Source: Planktothrix paucivesiculata PCC 9631 (GTDB lineage Bacteria; Cyanobacteriota; Cyanobacteriia; Cyanobacteriales; Microcoleaceae). From it: a DNA stretch of 64,000 nt. This document shows, piece by piece, positions 55,069 through 64,000 of the stretch. Location of the stretch: contig NZ_LR735029.1 of assembly GCF_900009265.2 (NCBI RefSeq), positions 63,394 through 127,393 on the forward strand, in the 5' to 3' direction. Each line of letters starts with the position of its first letter. Within the stretch, counting starts at the first letter, position 1. The notes beneath the pieces were generated by a model that did not search any database, was not told the origin of the DNA, and saw only the letters and a program-made list of their open reading frames with translations. The translations under genes and the position numbers were made by a program.

Positions 55069-56772
55069 ATGGCTGAAGCATCTCCGAATTTTTCCTATCA
55101 AGTGGGGGGAAGTTTACCCGTTAATTCCCCCACTTATATTTATAGACAAGCAGATGAACAATTTTATCAGGGGTTAAAAGCGGGAGAATTTTGTTATGTT
55201 TTGAACTCCCGACAAATGGGAAAATCCAGTTTACGAGTGCAAACGATGCAACGCTTACAAGCAGAAAATATTGTTTGTGCTGCGATTGATTTAACGGCTA
55301 TTGGTACATCTGATATTACGGCTGAAGAATGGTATGCCGGGTTAATTGATAGTATTGTCAGTAGTTTAAATCTATATGATGATTTTGATTTAGATGAATG
55401 GTGGACTAAAAATCAACGCCTTTCCAATGTCAGACGATGGAATAAGTTTATTGAATCGATTTTACTATCTGCTATTGATCAAAAAATTGTGATTTTTATT
55501 GATGAAATTGATAGTATTTTAAGGCTAAATTTCAATGTAGATGATTTTTTTGCCTCCATTCGAGCCTGTTATAATAAACGGGCAGAACAACCGGATTTTA
55601 ACCGTTTAACTTTTGCTTTATTAGGGGTAGCCACTCCTAATGATTTAATTAATAGTCAATATCACAGCACCCCCTTTAATATTGGTCAAGCGATTGAATT
55701 AACAGGTTTTCAATTTCAAGAAGCGAAACCCTTAGCGTTAGGATTTATTCAAAAATCTGCTAACCCAGAAATTGTGTTACAGGAAGTTTTAAACTGGACA
55801 GGGGGACAACCCTTTTTAACCCAAAAAGTTTGTCAGTTAGTGCGGTTAAGTGAGGAAATTATTCCTGAAGGAGAGGAGAAAAAATGGGTTGAGAAGTTAG
55901 TGCGATCGCGTATCATAGAAAATTGGGAAGTTCAGGACGAACCGGAACATTTAAGAACAATCCGCGATCGTTTATTATGGGAAAGTGAGCGTTCTGAAGA
56001 ACTATTAGAATTATATTCTCAAATTTTAACCTCTGAATCAACCCTTTGCAAAGAAACCAAGGAATATTTGGAATTACGATTAACCGGAATTGTGATTAAA
56101 TCTAAGGAAAAAGTCGCAATCTGTAATTACATATATTTAGAAATATTTAATTTATCATGGCTAGAAAATTTAGGAATCATTACGAAAAAAGAATTTTTAT
56201 CTACAATCTATAAAAATGTTTTTAAAATCTCTCAAATCGATTTGTTTAAAAATTTATCAAGTCCAGAAATCATTCAAATTATTAATAACTCTAAACTCTT
56301 AAAAGATATTAGTTTTAATCCCACAACTTTACCGAATCACATAGAAATGGGTATACAAAAATTTCAAAAAGCTTATGCGAACCAAGATATTAACCTCCTG
56401 AATTCATTGATTTCTAAAAATTTTAGTGGAAGTTTATGTGGATCTATCTCCAAATCAACACTAATTGATTTTTACAAAAATTTCTTTATTTACTTTCCCC
56501 CCGAATCTAATCTCAGATTAATTGTTGATAAAATTTATATTTTAGATGAATCAGAACTATTTTTAAGATTGATTGTTAGTTTTGTTTTAAAGGGTTATAA
56601 TCGGGACAGACAATGGTTCTCTAATCAGTTTGATTCAGGTGATTTTTATATCGAAATCGGCTTTGAACCTGCTAATAAACACTGGGAAATTTTACGTTTA
56701 GATAAGGTTTATTGGCAGGCTAAAAAATTTATTAATGATGGAGATTGGTTTAATCCTAATCTTCATCTATAG
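55069..56772 (+). CDS. AAA-like ATPase with C-terminal NTF2/SnoaL-like domain
   Basis: 567 residues, probably cotranscribed with the cyclase gene. Shared N-terminal module (~1-360) with [15 protein letters not shown]-loop [12 protein letters not shown] (GKSS 51-54), Walker [13 protein letters not shown] and [12 protein letters not shown]. The last ~150 residues (KFQKAYANQDINLLNSLISK ... DFYIEIGFEPANKHWEILRL) look like an NTF2/SnoaL-like cone fold, which would serve as ligand sensor or effector. The N-terminal half is paralogous to the 56920-60864 product. Role unknown; STAND-like switch inferred. Confidence 0.82.
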   Translation: MAEASPNFSYQVGGSLPVNSPTYIYRQADEQFYQGLKAGEFCYVLNSRQMGKSSLRVQTMQRLQAENIVCAAIDLTAIGTSDITAEEWYAGLIDSIVSSLNLYDDFDLDEWWTKNQRLSNVRRWNKFIESILLSAIDQKIVIFIDEIDSILRLNFNVDDFFASIRACYNKRAEQPDFNRLTFALLGVATPNDLINSQYHSTPFNIGQAIELTGFQFQEAKPLALGFIQKSANPEIVLQEVLNWTGGQPFLTQKVCQLVRLSEEIIPEGEEKKWVEKLVRSRIIENWEVQDEPEHLRTIRDRLLWESERSEELLELYSQILTSESTLCKETKEYLELRLTGIVIKSKEKVAICNYIYLEIFNLSWLENLGIITKKEFLSTIYKNVFKISQIDLFKNLSSPEIIQIINNSKLLKDISFNPTTLPNHIEMGIQKFQKAYANQDINLLNSLISKNFSGSLCGSISKSTLIDFYKNFFIYFPPESNLRLIVDKIYILDESELFLRLIVSFVLKGYNRDRQWFSNQFDSGDFYIEIGFEPANKHWEILRLDKVYWQAKKFINDGDWFNPNLHL

Positions 56773-56919
56773 CTTGATTAGAATGATTAATTTATACCGT
56801 CGCATAATGTTTACCTCACTAGCTTGGAAATTTCTATAACTCCTTTGGGATTCCTATATCAAAGCATTTATATAACTAATTAAAATTGACTATATCTATT
56901 ATTAATCATGAACTAATGA

Positions 56920-59900
56920 CTACTTCAATTTCTCTAATACCTCTGGAGTAAACGGATTTTTACCCGCTTTTAATTCCTTAATCCAGCCTTGTCTTTGTGC
57001 CTTCATTTCATCATCATTAGTCCATTCAACAAAATATTTAAAATCCTCAATTGCCCCTTTAAAATCACCTGTTAAAGCCCTGGCTAATCCTCGACCATCT
57101 CGAATATTTCCATTGTTAGGAGAAAGTTTAACAGCGTTTTCACAGGCATAGAGAACATCTTTTGCAGATCCATTCAGACTACCATTCCAACATAAACTAT
57201 CCCATTGTTTCACAGAAATATCTAGAGTTTTATCCAGATAAATTGCTTGATTATAATACTTAATTGCTGCTTTAATATTCTTTTTATTAAGATGATCAAT
57301 TGCTTCTGCAAGAGTAATTTGTGCTTCTATATTTATCTTGAGATTAGGATTAATTTTTAGAGCTTTATTAAAGAGAAATTTGGAAAATTTAGAATCTCCC
57401 TCAGCTACATAAATTTTAGCTTGATTAACCCAGTATAATGCTGCTGGTTGATAAACACCTTTTTGGCGATTAAATTGCAGACTAGAATCCAGTTTTTTCG
57501 CTTCTTCAAATAAAGCTAAAGACTGATGAACATTACCAATTCTTGCTGCCTCCTGGGCTTGCTTAAATAAAAGTAAGGGAGTCGCTTTCAATACCGCTTG
57601 ATCCTGACAGATAGATAATTCTTGTTTGACTTCTGGATGTGTAATAAAATAATCTTTTAACCAATGACAACCCAAAGCAGCTAATTCATCTATATCTATC
57701 GTTAAATCCCATAAAATGATCTTATTATCTCCACCAGCAGAAGCAAGAATGTTGCCATCGGGACTAAAACTGACGGCTGATACCCCATCACTATGACCCA
57801 ATAAAGTTTTAATCAGAGTGCCATCTCGTTTCCACAATTTTACGGTGTTGTCAGCACTAGCAGAAGCAATGATTTCTCCATCGGGACTAAAACTGACATC
57901 ATATACCCTATCACTATGATCCAATAAAGTTTTAATCAGAGTCCCATCAAGTTTCCGCAATTTTACGGTGTTGTCAGCACTAGCAGAAGCAATGATTTCT
58001 CCATCGGGACTAAAACTAACTGCTGATACCCAACCCGATAAAGTATTAATCAGAGTGCCATCTCGTTTCCATAATTTTACGGTTTTGTCACTACCCACAG
58101 AAGCAATCGTTTGCCCATCGGGACTAAAACTAACTTCATATACCCCATCACTATGACCCGATAAAGTATTAATCAGAGTCCCATCTCGTTTCCACAATTT
58201 CACAGTTTTGTCATGACTAGCAGAAGCAATGAATTCCCCATCGGGACTAAAGCTAACTCCTAATACCCAAGCACTATGACCCCGTAAAGTATTAATCAGA
58301 GTGCCATCTCGTTTCCATAATTTTACGGTTTTGTCAGCACTAGCAGAAGCAATCGTTTGCCCATCGGGACTAAAACTGACGGCTGATACCCCATCACTAT
58401 GACCCGATAAAGTTGTAATCAGAGTCCCATCTCGTTTCCACAATTTGATGGTGTTGTCACCACTAGCAGAAGCAATGATTTCCCCATCGGGACTAAAACT
58501 GACTGCATATACTCCCTCACTATGACCCGATAAAGTTGTAATCAGAGTCCCATCTCGTTTCCACAATTTGATGGTGTTGTCACCACTAGCAGAAGCAATC
58601 GTTTGCCCATCGAGACTAATATGGAGACCAAAATTGACGCCTGATACCCCATCACTATGACCCGATAAAGTGTTGAGGAGAGTGCCATCTCGTTTCCACA
58701 ATTTTACGGTTTTGTCACCACTAGCAGAAGCAATGATTTCCCCATCGGGACTAAAACTAACTTCATATACCACATCACGATGACCCGATAAAGTGTTGAG
58801 GAGAGTGCCATCTCGTTTCCACAATTTTACAGTTTTATCGGCACTAGCAGAAGCAATGATTTCTCCATCGGGACTAAAACTAACTGCTAATACCCCATCA
58901 CTATGACCCGATAAAGTTGTAATCAGAGTCCCATCTTGTTTCCACAATTTTACGGTTTTGTCACCACCCACAGAAGCAATGATTTCCCCATCGGGACTAA
59001 AACTGACGGCTGATACCCAATCACTATGACCCGATAAAGTTGTAATCAGAGTCCCATCTCGTTTCCACAATTTTACGGTGTTGTCACCACTAGCAGAAGC
59101 AATGATTTCTCCATCGGGACTAAAACTAACGGCTGATACCGAACCACTAGGATCAGAGAGAATTTGATAGTTTTTAATTGTGTAAATAGCTTGCTGAAGG
59201 GTACTAAAAACTTGTGCTTTAGTCTTGTCCTTATTCCAAATTGATTGATTTAATTGTTTTAATTGTTGTGTGGCTTTCAAACTTTCTATCAATGACTCAA
59301 GGTGTTGACCTGCTAAAAATTTTTCTTTGGCTGAAGCATTCGTTAAGCGAACATTTGCTAAGTCTAAAATTGTTAGCTTATTTTTAACAAAAATCAAAGA
59401 AGATAAGATGATGATTCCGGCGATAATGGCTGTAATTATGGTGAATCTCCGTCCTCGGCGAATTAGCTTTTCAGTTTGTTTTTTAATTTGAGTTAATTCT
59501 TGATTGGCTTCCACTAGGGATAAATCAGCGTTTTTTTTAGCTTCCGCTAAAATTTCATTGGCTTGTTTTTCGGCTTCTAATTCTAATTGAGTCGCTTTTT
59601 GTTCTAATTTCTGACTTGCTTCTAAAAAGCGATAATCTTCAGTAGATAAATTTTTATCCTGTTCCCAAACTAAGGCATCAATTAATGCTTGTCCCCGTAA
59701 TAACCGGGACTCATCTTGATATGCTGATTTTTTCCAAGCAATAAACGCTTCTGAATAAGGACGCAATTTTGTTAATTCTTGAGTTAACCAATCAAGATTA
59801 AAAACTTCTTGATAAATTAAATTAGAAACCTTGAGTTTTGCCCCCCGTTTCACAATTAATCCTGATAATTGTAATTCGGTTTGTTCTTGACTGCCATTGG

Positions 59901-60864
59901 TTTCTAGTTCTCCCTGATGTAAAATTTGTTGATAAATTCCTAATAACCGACTCGCTCGTTTTTCCTTAACCAAAAGGCGATCGCGAATGGTTCTTAAATG
60001 TTCCGGTTCATCTTGACTTTCCCAATCTTTTATGATATAATCTTTAACTAAATTATCAATAGCTTGGTGTTCATTTTCTTCCGCAATATTAGTAATTTTA
60101 TTTAAAACTAAATTACAAACTTTTTGGGTTAAAAACGGTTGTCCTCCCGTCCAATTTAAGATTTCTGCTATTACTTTTTCGGGATTTTGGCTTTTTATGG
60201 CTAAACCCGATGCTAAAGGTAAGGTTTCTAATAATTGAAATCCTTGTAAGGGAATGGCGCAACCAATATTAAAGGGTGTTCTGGTTTTATCTTTGATTAA
60301 ATCGGAAGGGGTGGCGACGCCTAATAACGCAAAGGTTAAACGGTTATATTCGGGTTCATCTACCCGTTGATTATAACAGGAACGAATTAAGGCAAAAAAA
60401 TCATCAACGGAAAATTTTAAACTTAGAACACTATCAATTTCATCAATAAAAATAACAATATTTTGCGGCGTGGAGGGTAATAATATATTGTCAATAAATT
60501 TATACCAGCGTCTTACATTCGATAAATTTTGATTCTGAGTCCACCATTCATCTAAATCAAAATCATCATATAAATCTAAACTACTAACAATACTATCAAT
60601 AATTCCCGCATACCATTCTTCTGGGGTAATATCCGCCGTCCCAATAGCTGTTAAATCAATAGAAACACATAAAACTCCCGCATCTTGTAACCGTTGCATG
60701 GTGCGGACTCGTAAAGAAGATTTTCCCATTTGTCGGGAGTTCAACACATAACAAAACTCTCCAGCTTTTAAGGCTTGATAGAGGTCTTCATCCGCTTGAC
60801 GTTTAATATAGGTAGGAGCATCAACGGGTAAACTCCCACCGACCTGATAAATGGAATACGACAT
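56920..60864 (-). CDS. AAA-like ATPase + membrane helix + 12 WD40 repeats + TPR protein
   Basis: 1314 residues. AAA_35-type module (~1-360; P-loop [10 protein letters not shown] with GKSS 47-50; Walker [13 protein letters not shown]), a coiled coil (~410-465), one transmembrane helix (~475-495; [20 protein letters not shown]), a helical spacer, then 12 WD40 repeats (~570-1080) of ~41 residues, mostly near-identical ([29 protein letters not shown]), and C-terminal TPR-like helices (~1095-1300; [20 protein letters not shown]). The AAA part is in the cytoplasm; the propeller and TPR would be on the other side of the membrane if the helix spans it. Convergent with the 55069 gene, its paralogue in the first module. 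Confidence 0.87.
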   Translation of the reverse strand: MSYSIYQVGGSLPVDAPTYIKRQADEDLYQALKAGEFCYVLNSRQMGKSSLRVRTMQRLQDAGVLCVSIDLTAIGTADITPEEWYAGIIDSIVSSLDLYDDFDLDEWWTQNQNLSNVRRWYKFIDNILLPSTPQNIVIFIDEIDSVLSLKFSVDDFFALIRSCYNQRVDEPEYNRLTFALLGVATPSDLIKDKTRTPFNIGCAIPLQGFQLLETLPLASGLAIKSQNPEKVIAEILNWTGGQPFLTQKVCNLVLNKITNIAEENEHQAIDNLVKDYIIKDWESQDEPEHLRTIRDRLLVKEKRASRLLGIYQQILHQGELETNGSQEQTELQLSGLIVKRGAKLKVSNLIYQEVFNLDWLTQELTKLRPYSEAFIAWKKSAYQDESRLLRGQALIDALVWEQDKNLSTEDYRFLEASQKLEQKATQLELEAEKQANEILAEAKKNADLSLVEANQELTQIKKQTEKLIRRGRRFTIITAIIAGIIILSSLIFVKNKLTILDLANVRLTNASAKEKFLAGQHLESLIESLKATQQLKQLNQSIWNKDKTKAQVFSTLQQAIYTIKNYQILSDPSGSVSAVSFSPDGEIIASASGDNTVKLWKRDGTLITTLSGHSDWVSAVSFSPDGEIIASVGGDKTVKLWKQDGTLITTLSGHSDGVLAVSFSPDGEIIASASADKTVKLWKRDGTLLNTLSGHRDVVYEVSFSPDGEIIASASGDKTVKLWKRDGTLLNTLSGHSDGVSGVNFGLHISLDGQTIASASGDNTIKLWKRDGTLITTLSGHSEGVYAVSFSPDGEIIASASGDNTIKLWKRDGTLITTLSGHSDGVSAVSFSPDGQTIASASADKTVKLWKRDGTLINTLRGHSAWVLGVSFSPDGEFIASASHDKTVKLWKRDGTLINTLSGHSDGVYEVSFSPDGQTIASVGSDKTVKLWKRDGTLINTLSGWVSAVSFSPDGEIIASASADNTVKLRKLDGTLIKTLLDHSDRVYDVSFSPDGEIIASASADNTVKLWKRDGTLIKTLLGHSDGVSAVSFSPDGNILASAGGDNKIILWDLTIDIDELAALGCHWLKDYFITHPEVKQELSICQDQAVLKATPLLLFKQAQEAARIGNVHQSLALFEEAKKLDSSLQFNRQKGVYQPAALYWVNQAKIYVAEGDSKFSKFLFNKALKINPNLKINIEAQITLAEAIDHLNKKNIKAAIKYYNQAIYLDKTLDISVKQWDSLCWNGSLNGSAKDVLYACENAVKLSPNNGNIRDGRGLARALTGDFKGAIEDFKYFVEWTNDDEMKAQRQGWIKELKAGKNPFTPEVLEKLK
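57730..59150 (-). repeat. Tandem ~123-bp units coding the WD40 repeats
   Basis: Twelve units, mostly 123 bases. Two are irregular: one with four extra codons (FGLHISLDG, near 58610) and one where a few codons at the blade junction are missing (TLSG-WVS, near 58035). Near identity at DNA level points to recent expansion or gene conversion. Confidence 0.85.
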
Positions 60865-60911
60865 AGAATATAAAAGAAATTTTCAAGGGTGAAAAATAAA
60901 TCAATAATATT

Positions 60912-61078
60912 TCAGATTTGAGTTTTTGTATAATCTGTTAGATTTTGGGGTTCATTTTTTTCTTGATGTAATAGAAATTCCAGGTAATCTTCAAGTTGTC
61001 GCTGTCTGGTTTGGGATAGCTGACGTAACTTGTCTAAAATCGCTTCTTCCCTAGAAGACTGACTTAGGTGTTTTGATC
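60912..61078 (-). pseudogene. Fragment resembling the C-terminus of the DUF4926 gene product
   Basis: Minus-strand frame without a start codon reads SREEAILDKLRQLSQTRQRQLEDYLEFLLHQ (first 20: SREEAILDKLRQLSQTRQRQ), stopping at 60912. It equals the C-terminal part of the protein at 61948-62358 and then diverges into a tail typical of DUF2281-type small antitoxins. Likely a decayed partial duplicate. Confidence 0.65.
60988..61064. repeat. 77-bp direct repeat, copy 1
   Basis: Matches 62087-62163 with a single mismatch (ctagaaG/Tactg). Copy 2 lies inside the DUF4926 gene. The pair brackets the PIN toxin-antitoxin genes. Confidence 0.88.
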
Positions 61079-61143
61079 ATTGTGACGGTTGACACATCTC
61101 TTTTGTGTGGCATGATGAACTTAATTATCCACAATCTTTGAGA

Positions 61144-61632
61144 ATGATTCAAACTGTTTACATTGAGACCAGTATTATTGGCTACCTGACTGCCCGCCCT
61201 ACAGATAATTTAATTGTGGCAGCCAATATGAAGATTACTCAAGACTGGTGGGACGAGTATTGTAACTCACTGGTACTTTATACTTCAGAACTGGTTGAAG
61301 ATGAAGCCCAAAGAGGAGACTCAATCATCGCGACTCAACGCTTAATCCTACTACAATCTTTGACATTTCTGGAGTTGACAGAAGAAGCTACAGATCTCGC
61401 ACAGGAATTTCTACAGCAGAGTAACCTACCCCAAAAAGCCTCTAATGATGCTCTGCATATTGCCCTAGCTACGGTTTACGGGTTGAATTATCTGTTAACA
61501 TGGAACTGCAAGCACATGGCAAATTCTCAGATCCAAAGAAAGTTATCTGAAATTAGCTGTAATCTAGGATATACCCTACCATTTATCTGTACCCCTTACG
61601 AATTTCTTAACCTTGATCCTCTGGGAGAATAA
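61144..61632 (+). CDS. PIN-domain ribonuclease (VapC-like toxin)
   Basis: 162 residues from ATG at 61144 (MIQTVYIETSIIGYLTARP). Acidic PIN residues: Glu in YIETS (replacing the usual Asp, as in a known subset), Glu in ELVEDEA, Asp in SNDALHIALA, and the C-terminal LLTWNCKHMAN. PIN toxins cut RNA and are held in check by a partner; the next gene, 2 bases after the stop, is a plausible antitoxin. An in-frame GTG at 61105 would add 13 residues. Flanked by 77-bp direct repeats. Confidence 0.87.
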   Translation: MIQTVYIETSIIGYLTARPTDNLIVAANMKITQDWWDEYCNSLVLYTSELVEDEAQRGDSIIATQRLILLQSLTFLELTEEATDLAQEFLQQSNLPQKASNDALHIALATVYGLNYLLTWNCKHMANSQIQRKLSEISCNLGYTLPFICTPYEFLNLDPLGE

Positions 61633-61634
61633 CA

Positions 61635-61817
61635 ATGTATAAAGATCCAATTTTAGAAGAAATCCATAATTATAGAGAGGAGTACGCAAAATCATTTAAC
61701 TATGACCTCAAGGCTATATTTGATGATTTGCGAAATAAGCAAATGGCTAGTAGCCGAAAATTTGTCAAACTTCCCATCAATCGCTTACCTAATGCACCCC
61801 AGCACCCAACAGTATAG
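61635..61817 (+). CDS. Small antitoxin-like protein paired with the PIN toxin
   Basis: 60 residues. Acidic/basic helical start (MYKDPILEEIHNYREEYAKS ... YDLKAIFDDL) typical of small partners of PIN toxins; C-terminal basic tail (RKFVKLPINRLPN). AACA ATG spacing gives no strong ribosome-binding site of its own; translation is likely coupled to the toxin gene (2-base gap). Toxin-first order is the less common one. Confidence 0.8.
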   Translation: MYKDPILEEIHNYREEYAKSFNYDLKAIFDDLRNKQMASSRKFVKLPINRLPNAPQHPTV

Positions 61818-61836
61818 CAATTCCGGTGATCAGTTA

Positions 61837-61880
61837 GTAGTTGGGCTTTAGCCCTTATTTTTGCGCTTAAGCGCAACTAC
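61837..61880. repeat. Double-hairpin repeat after the antitoxin gene
   Basis: Outer arms GTAGTTG/CAACTAC enclose two hairpins, GGGCTTTAGCCC and GCGCTTAAGCGC. Same design as 23136-23183. Twenty bases after the stop codon, so may end transcription. Confidence 0.7.
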
Positions 61881-61947
61881 CGCATTTAAACTTTGTTGTG
61901 CTTTTAAGAGTAATTCAAGTTGATCGTTAGTCATGGTGTGATAAAAT

Positions 61948-62358
61948 CTAAAGTAAAATACCTTCTTTCCGAATATTTCTTAATAAAGGGCCTTGACGAT
62001 GTAAAAATCGGTTTTCTTCCATAAATATACAGTTGATCACTTCATTATTTTGTAAAGATAAATCGGCAATAAATTGACCTGTGTATTCTTCAAGTTGTCG
62101 CTGTCTGGTTTGGGATAGCTGACGTAACTTGTCTAAAATCGCTTCTTCCCTAGAATACTGACTAACGGGAATAATTTGTGAGGCGGCAACTTCAATGGTA
62201 ATATGCGGGACATCAAACCCTTCTAAACTATACCCATCTTCTTGATTATCCATTGGATAATACTCAACAATGGTGGCAATATCTCCTTGTTTGAGGTGAT
62301 ATTTGGGTAAATCTTCTGTTAGGGCGACTTGGGAAAATAGAGGATATTGTTGTTTCAT
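61948..62358 (-). CDS. DUF4926-domain protein
   Basis: 136 residues. N-terminal ~1-65 (LFSQVALTEDLPKYHLKQGD, IATIVEYYP, EVAASQIIPV) is the small beta-barrel DUF4926 domain. The C-terminal half (SREEAILDKLRQLSQTRQRQ) is a helix shared with the fragment at 60912-61078. Starts by one-base overlap (TAATG) with the upstream nucleotidyltransferase gene, so translation is coupled. DUF4926 proteins are often found in toxin-antitoxin-like gene groups; the role is not established. Confidence 0.8.
   Translation of the reverse strand: MKQQYPLFSQVALTEDLPKYHLKQGDIATIVEYYPMDNQEDGYSLEGFDVPHITIEVAASQIIPVSQYSREEAILDKLRQLSQTRQRQLEEYTGQFIADLSLQNNEVINCIFMEENRFLHRQGPLLRNIRKEGILL
62087..62163. repeat. 77-bp direct repeat, copy 2
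   Basis: Near-perfect copy of 60988-61064, here inside the coding sequence of the DUF4926-domain protein. Confidence 0.88.
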
Positions 62359-62798
62359 TAATCTTGTAAATTTTCGAGGTCTGCAAGGTCTTGATTTCTT
62401 CCTGATGCGAGTTTGTTTTTTCTGAGATTTTCCAAATCTATGAATTTTACAATTACATCATTAACTGTAATTTCAATGCGTGTTTGATAGCAGGTTTGGA
62501 AATCAACACCGTCGGGAGTTGTTAATAAATCAATCCGGCTTGGTGGGTAGCCTAATTGAATAATTTGATCGGCTTCAAGAAAGTCTTCTGGTTTTAAGTT
62601 TAATGTACCAAAGCCAAATTCATCTAAGGCTTTTACCAAATTTTCTGCATTATCTGGTTTCATTTCAATCCAGATATCAATGTCTTTAGTATAACGAGGA
62701 TGACCATGAATAGCAACGGCATAACCTCCAATCACTAGATATCGCACGTTATTGTTGTTTAATAATTCTATAAATTCTTTGAAGTCTTGGTTCAGCAT
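62358..62798 (-). CDS. DUF6036/MNT-type nucleotidyltransferase-like protein
   Basis: 146 residues with the minimal nucleotidyltransferase core: YLVIGGYAVAIHGHPRYTKD, then the metal pair in DIDIWIE and a further Asp in RIDLLTTPDG. Related proteins act as antitoxins that nucleotidylate a partner, or as parts of AbiE-like systems. It overlaps the 68-residue gene upstream by 50 bases and the DUF4926 gene downstream by 1 base, making a three-gene unit. Confidence 0.87.
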   Translation of the reverse strand: MLNQDFKEFIELLNNNNVRYLVIGGYAVAIHGHPRYTKDIDIWIEMKPDNAENLVKALDEFGFGTLNLKPEDFLEADQIIQLGYPPSRIDLLTTPDGVDFQTCYQTRIEITVNDVIVKFIDLENLRKNKLASGRNQDLADLENLQD

Positions 62799-62955
62799 GA
62801 TATTTCCATTGATGATAGTCTTGACGAATTTGTTCTAGGGCTGCAAGGCGTTCTAAATAGGGTTGTTTTTGCCAATAGGTGAAGTCGTTTTTTTGTTGTT
62901 TTTGATTAACTTTTGTGTAAGTTATGATCATGTTTCGTTGAGTCGGTGAGTCCAT
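62749..62955 (-). CDS. Small helical protein coupled to the nucleotidyltransferase
   Basis: 68 residues from ATG at 62955 (MDSPTQRNMIITYTKVNQKQ). Basic and aromatic (DFTYWQKQPYLERLAALEQI ... YHQWKYHAEPRLQRIYRII). The frame is open further upstream but overlaps the TPR gene, so that part is ignored. Overlap with the nucleotidyltransferase gene by 50 bases indicates tight coupling. Could be the small partner or toxin-side protein of the module; no catalytic motif is visible. Confidence 0.78.
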   Translation of the reverse strand: MDSPTQRNMIITYTKVNQKQQKNDFTYWQKQPYLERLAALEQIRQDYHQWKYHAEPRLQRIYRIIKQQ

Positions 62956-63019
62956 TTTATTTTCCTTAAAACATAGATTAAATTTGGGGGTTGATGTTAA
63001 CCGAAATATGGGGTTAGGA

Positions 63020-64000
63020 CTAGGAGAATAACTGGCGGAAAAATTGCTTGATTTGACTAAACCAGCGACGAATTTTTTGCCACCGGGTCGGGGATGGCGG
63101 AATGGGTGGGATTTCAAGTTGCTCAAGGGCGCGATCGCATTCTTGGATTTTGTGATCGAGTTGCATTTGTTGATAGAATTGGCGAGCATTACGGTACGCA
63201 CCTATGGCGTCGGGAATGCGGTTAAGTTTAGTTAGGGTTTTACCAAAGTTAAACCAGATTTCAGCTTGGGATTGAGGACTTTTGATTTCTGTTGCAATAG
63301 TCAAAGCCTCTTGATACAAAGAAAGAGCTTGTTGATAGTTTTCTAAAGCATCATAGACTTCTCCTAAACCATTTAAAGAAGCAGCTTCCCCCCCTCTATT
63401 CCCAATCTCTCGGCAAATTTCCAGAGATTGCTGATGATAGGATATAGCATCTTCGTAGCGTCCTAGGGAATTGTAAGCAACGCCTAAATAGAATAAAGAA
63501 GCAGCTACCCCCTGTCTATTCTCAATCTCTCGGTAAATTTCCAGAGATTGCTGGTAATAGGATATCGCTTCTTCGTAGCGTCCTAGGGAATTGTAAGCAT
63601 TACCTAAACCGATTAAAGAAATAGCTTCCCCCCCTCTATCCCCAATCTCTCGGTAAATTTCCAGAGATTGCTGGTAATAGGATATCGCTTCTTCGTAGCG
63701 TCCTAGGGAATTGTAAGTATTGCCTAAATTGTTTAAAGAATCAGCTTCCCCCCCTCTATTCCCAATCTCTCGTTGAATTTCCAGAGATTGTTGGTAATAG
63801 GATATGGCTTCTTCGTAGCGTCCTAGGGAATTGTAAGCAATGCCTAAACCGTATAAAAAATTAGCTACCCACAGTCTATTCTCAATCTCGCGGTAAATTT
63901 CCAGAGATTGCTGGTAATAGGATATGGCTTCTTCGTAGCGTCCTAGGGAATTGTAAGCATTGCCTAAATTGTTTAAAGAATCAGCTTCCCCCCCTCTATT
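63020..64000 (-). CDS. TPR-repeat protein, C-terminal part (continues beyond the window)
   Basis: 327 residues visible, 5' end outside. Six TPR-like units of exactly 40 residues (120 bases), each near RYEEAISYYQQSLEIYREIG plus an N-R-G-G-E-A type linker (kinesin-light-chain/NB-TPR style), then less regular TPR helices, and a basic amphipathic end (RRWFSQIKQFFRQLFS) after a Pro-rich hinge. The repeats are almost identical at DNA level. Such tails usually belong to NB-ARC or CHAT-type signalling proteins; the N-terminal domain is not in view. Confidence 0.88.
   Translation of the reverse strand, partial: NRGGEADSLNNLGNAYNSLGRYEEAISYYQQSLEIYREIENRLWVANFLYGLGIAYNSLGRYEEAISYYQQSLEIQREIGNRGGEADSLNNLGNTYNSLGRYEEAISYYQQSLEIYREIGDRGGEAISLIGLGNAYNSLGRYEEAISYYQQSLEIYREIENRQGVAASLFYLGVAYNSLGRYEDAISYHQQSLEICREIGNRGGEAASLNGLGEVYDALENYQQALSLYQEALTIATEIKSPQSQAEIWFNFGKTLTKLNRIPDAIGAYRNARQFYQQMQLDHKIQECDRALEQLEIPPIPPSPTRWQKIRRWFSQIKQFFRQLFS

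Noticed and set aside
57730..59150. Regular repeats that might look like a CRISPR array
   Set aside because: Units are 123 bases with no unique spacers and code for WD40 blades in one open frame.
62956..63201. 82-residue N-terminal extension of the small helical protein
   Set aside because: It overlaps the well-supported TPR gene on the same strand in another frame and lacks the conserved composition.
63400..64000. 120-bp repeats as a CRISPR or satellite
   Set aside because: The minus-strand frame is open throughout and translates to TPR units.

Overview
The window reads as chromosomal DNA of a filamentous, non-heterocystous cyanobacterium of the Planktothrix/Oscillatoria type. This is inferred from the many GCGATCGC (HIP1) sites, a cyanophycin synthetase, ferredoxin-type glutamate synthase, Uma2 proteins, several small cyanobacteria-only families, heptamer tandem repeats, and very large WD40/TPR/AAA signalling proteins. 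No rRNA, tRNA or CRISPR array was seen.

Layout. Positions 1-3219 hold the 5' two thirds of glutamate synthase (minus strand). Positions 3345-4644 are a small accessory patch: hicB with a broken hicA, an IS701-end relic and an EF-hand protein, bracketed by a perfect 62-bp direct repeat. A 1.5-kaa WD40/Ig-like/WD40 fusion follows (4726-9378). Positions 9.4-36.3 kb are mostly housekeeping and conserved cyanobacterial genes: recR, a Ser/Thr kinase, a glycosyltransferase, cphA, a histidine kinase, ftsW, tkt, a 2Fe-2S protein, an NB-ARC/WD40 protein and DUF2949. Positions 36.7-39.1 kb are a decayed IS200/IS605-type tnpB element split by an intact IS630-type element. A GH1 glycosidase and a secreted proline/valine-rich protein come next.

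The most interesting region is 42.3-52.4 kb, a peptide-export island. It encodes a HetC-like ABC exporter (cyclic-nucleotide-binding plus C39 peptidase plus ABC), an HlyD adaptor, a HetP-family protein, two small precursor-like peptides, a Ser-rich small protein trimmed by an IS701 insertion, a Ser-rich protein with a type I secretion-like C-terminus, and a PpiC/SurA-like isomerase. The HetP tail and both small peptides share a DL-x-x-[LC]-E ... G[G/A/S] leader-like motif, a plausible C39 recognition sequence. Four copies of a 5-3-5 palindrome (TGCCA-N3-TGGCA) lie before hlyD, before peptide 1 (two sites) and between the divergent genes at 50.7-50.9 kb. Each lies 28-31 bases upstream of a -10-like hexamer, which suggests a dedicated, previously undescribed regulon, possibly including a small RNA near 48.2 kb.

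The right end (53.5-64 kb) carries three AAA-like proteins sharing one N-terminal ATPase module (fused to a nucleotide cyclase, to an NTF2-like domain, and to WD40 plus TPR), a PIN toxin-antitoxin pair flanked by a 77-bp direct repeat, a nucleotidyltransferase module, and the 3' end of a TPR protein.

Dispersed repeats include four copies of a 90-109 bp inverted-repeat element (AGGACTTACGCA ends), a 45-bp palindromic repeat whose second copy runs into the recR start, and two double-hairpin elements.
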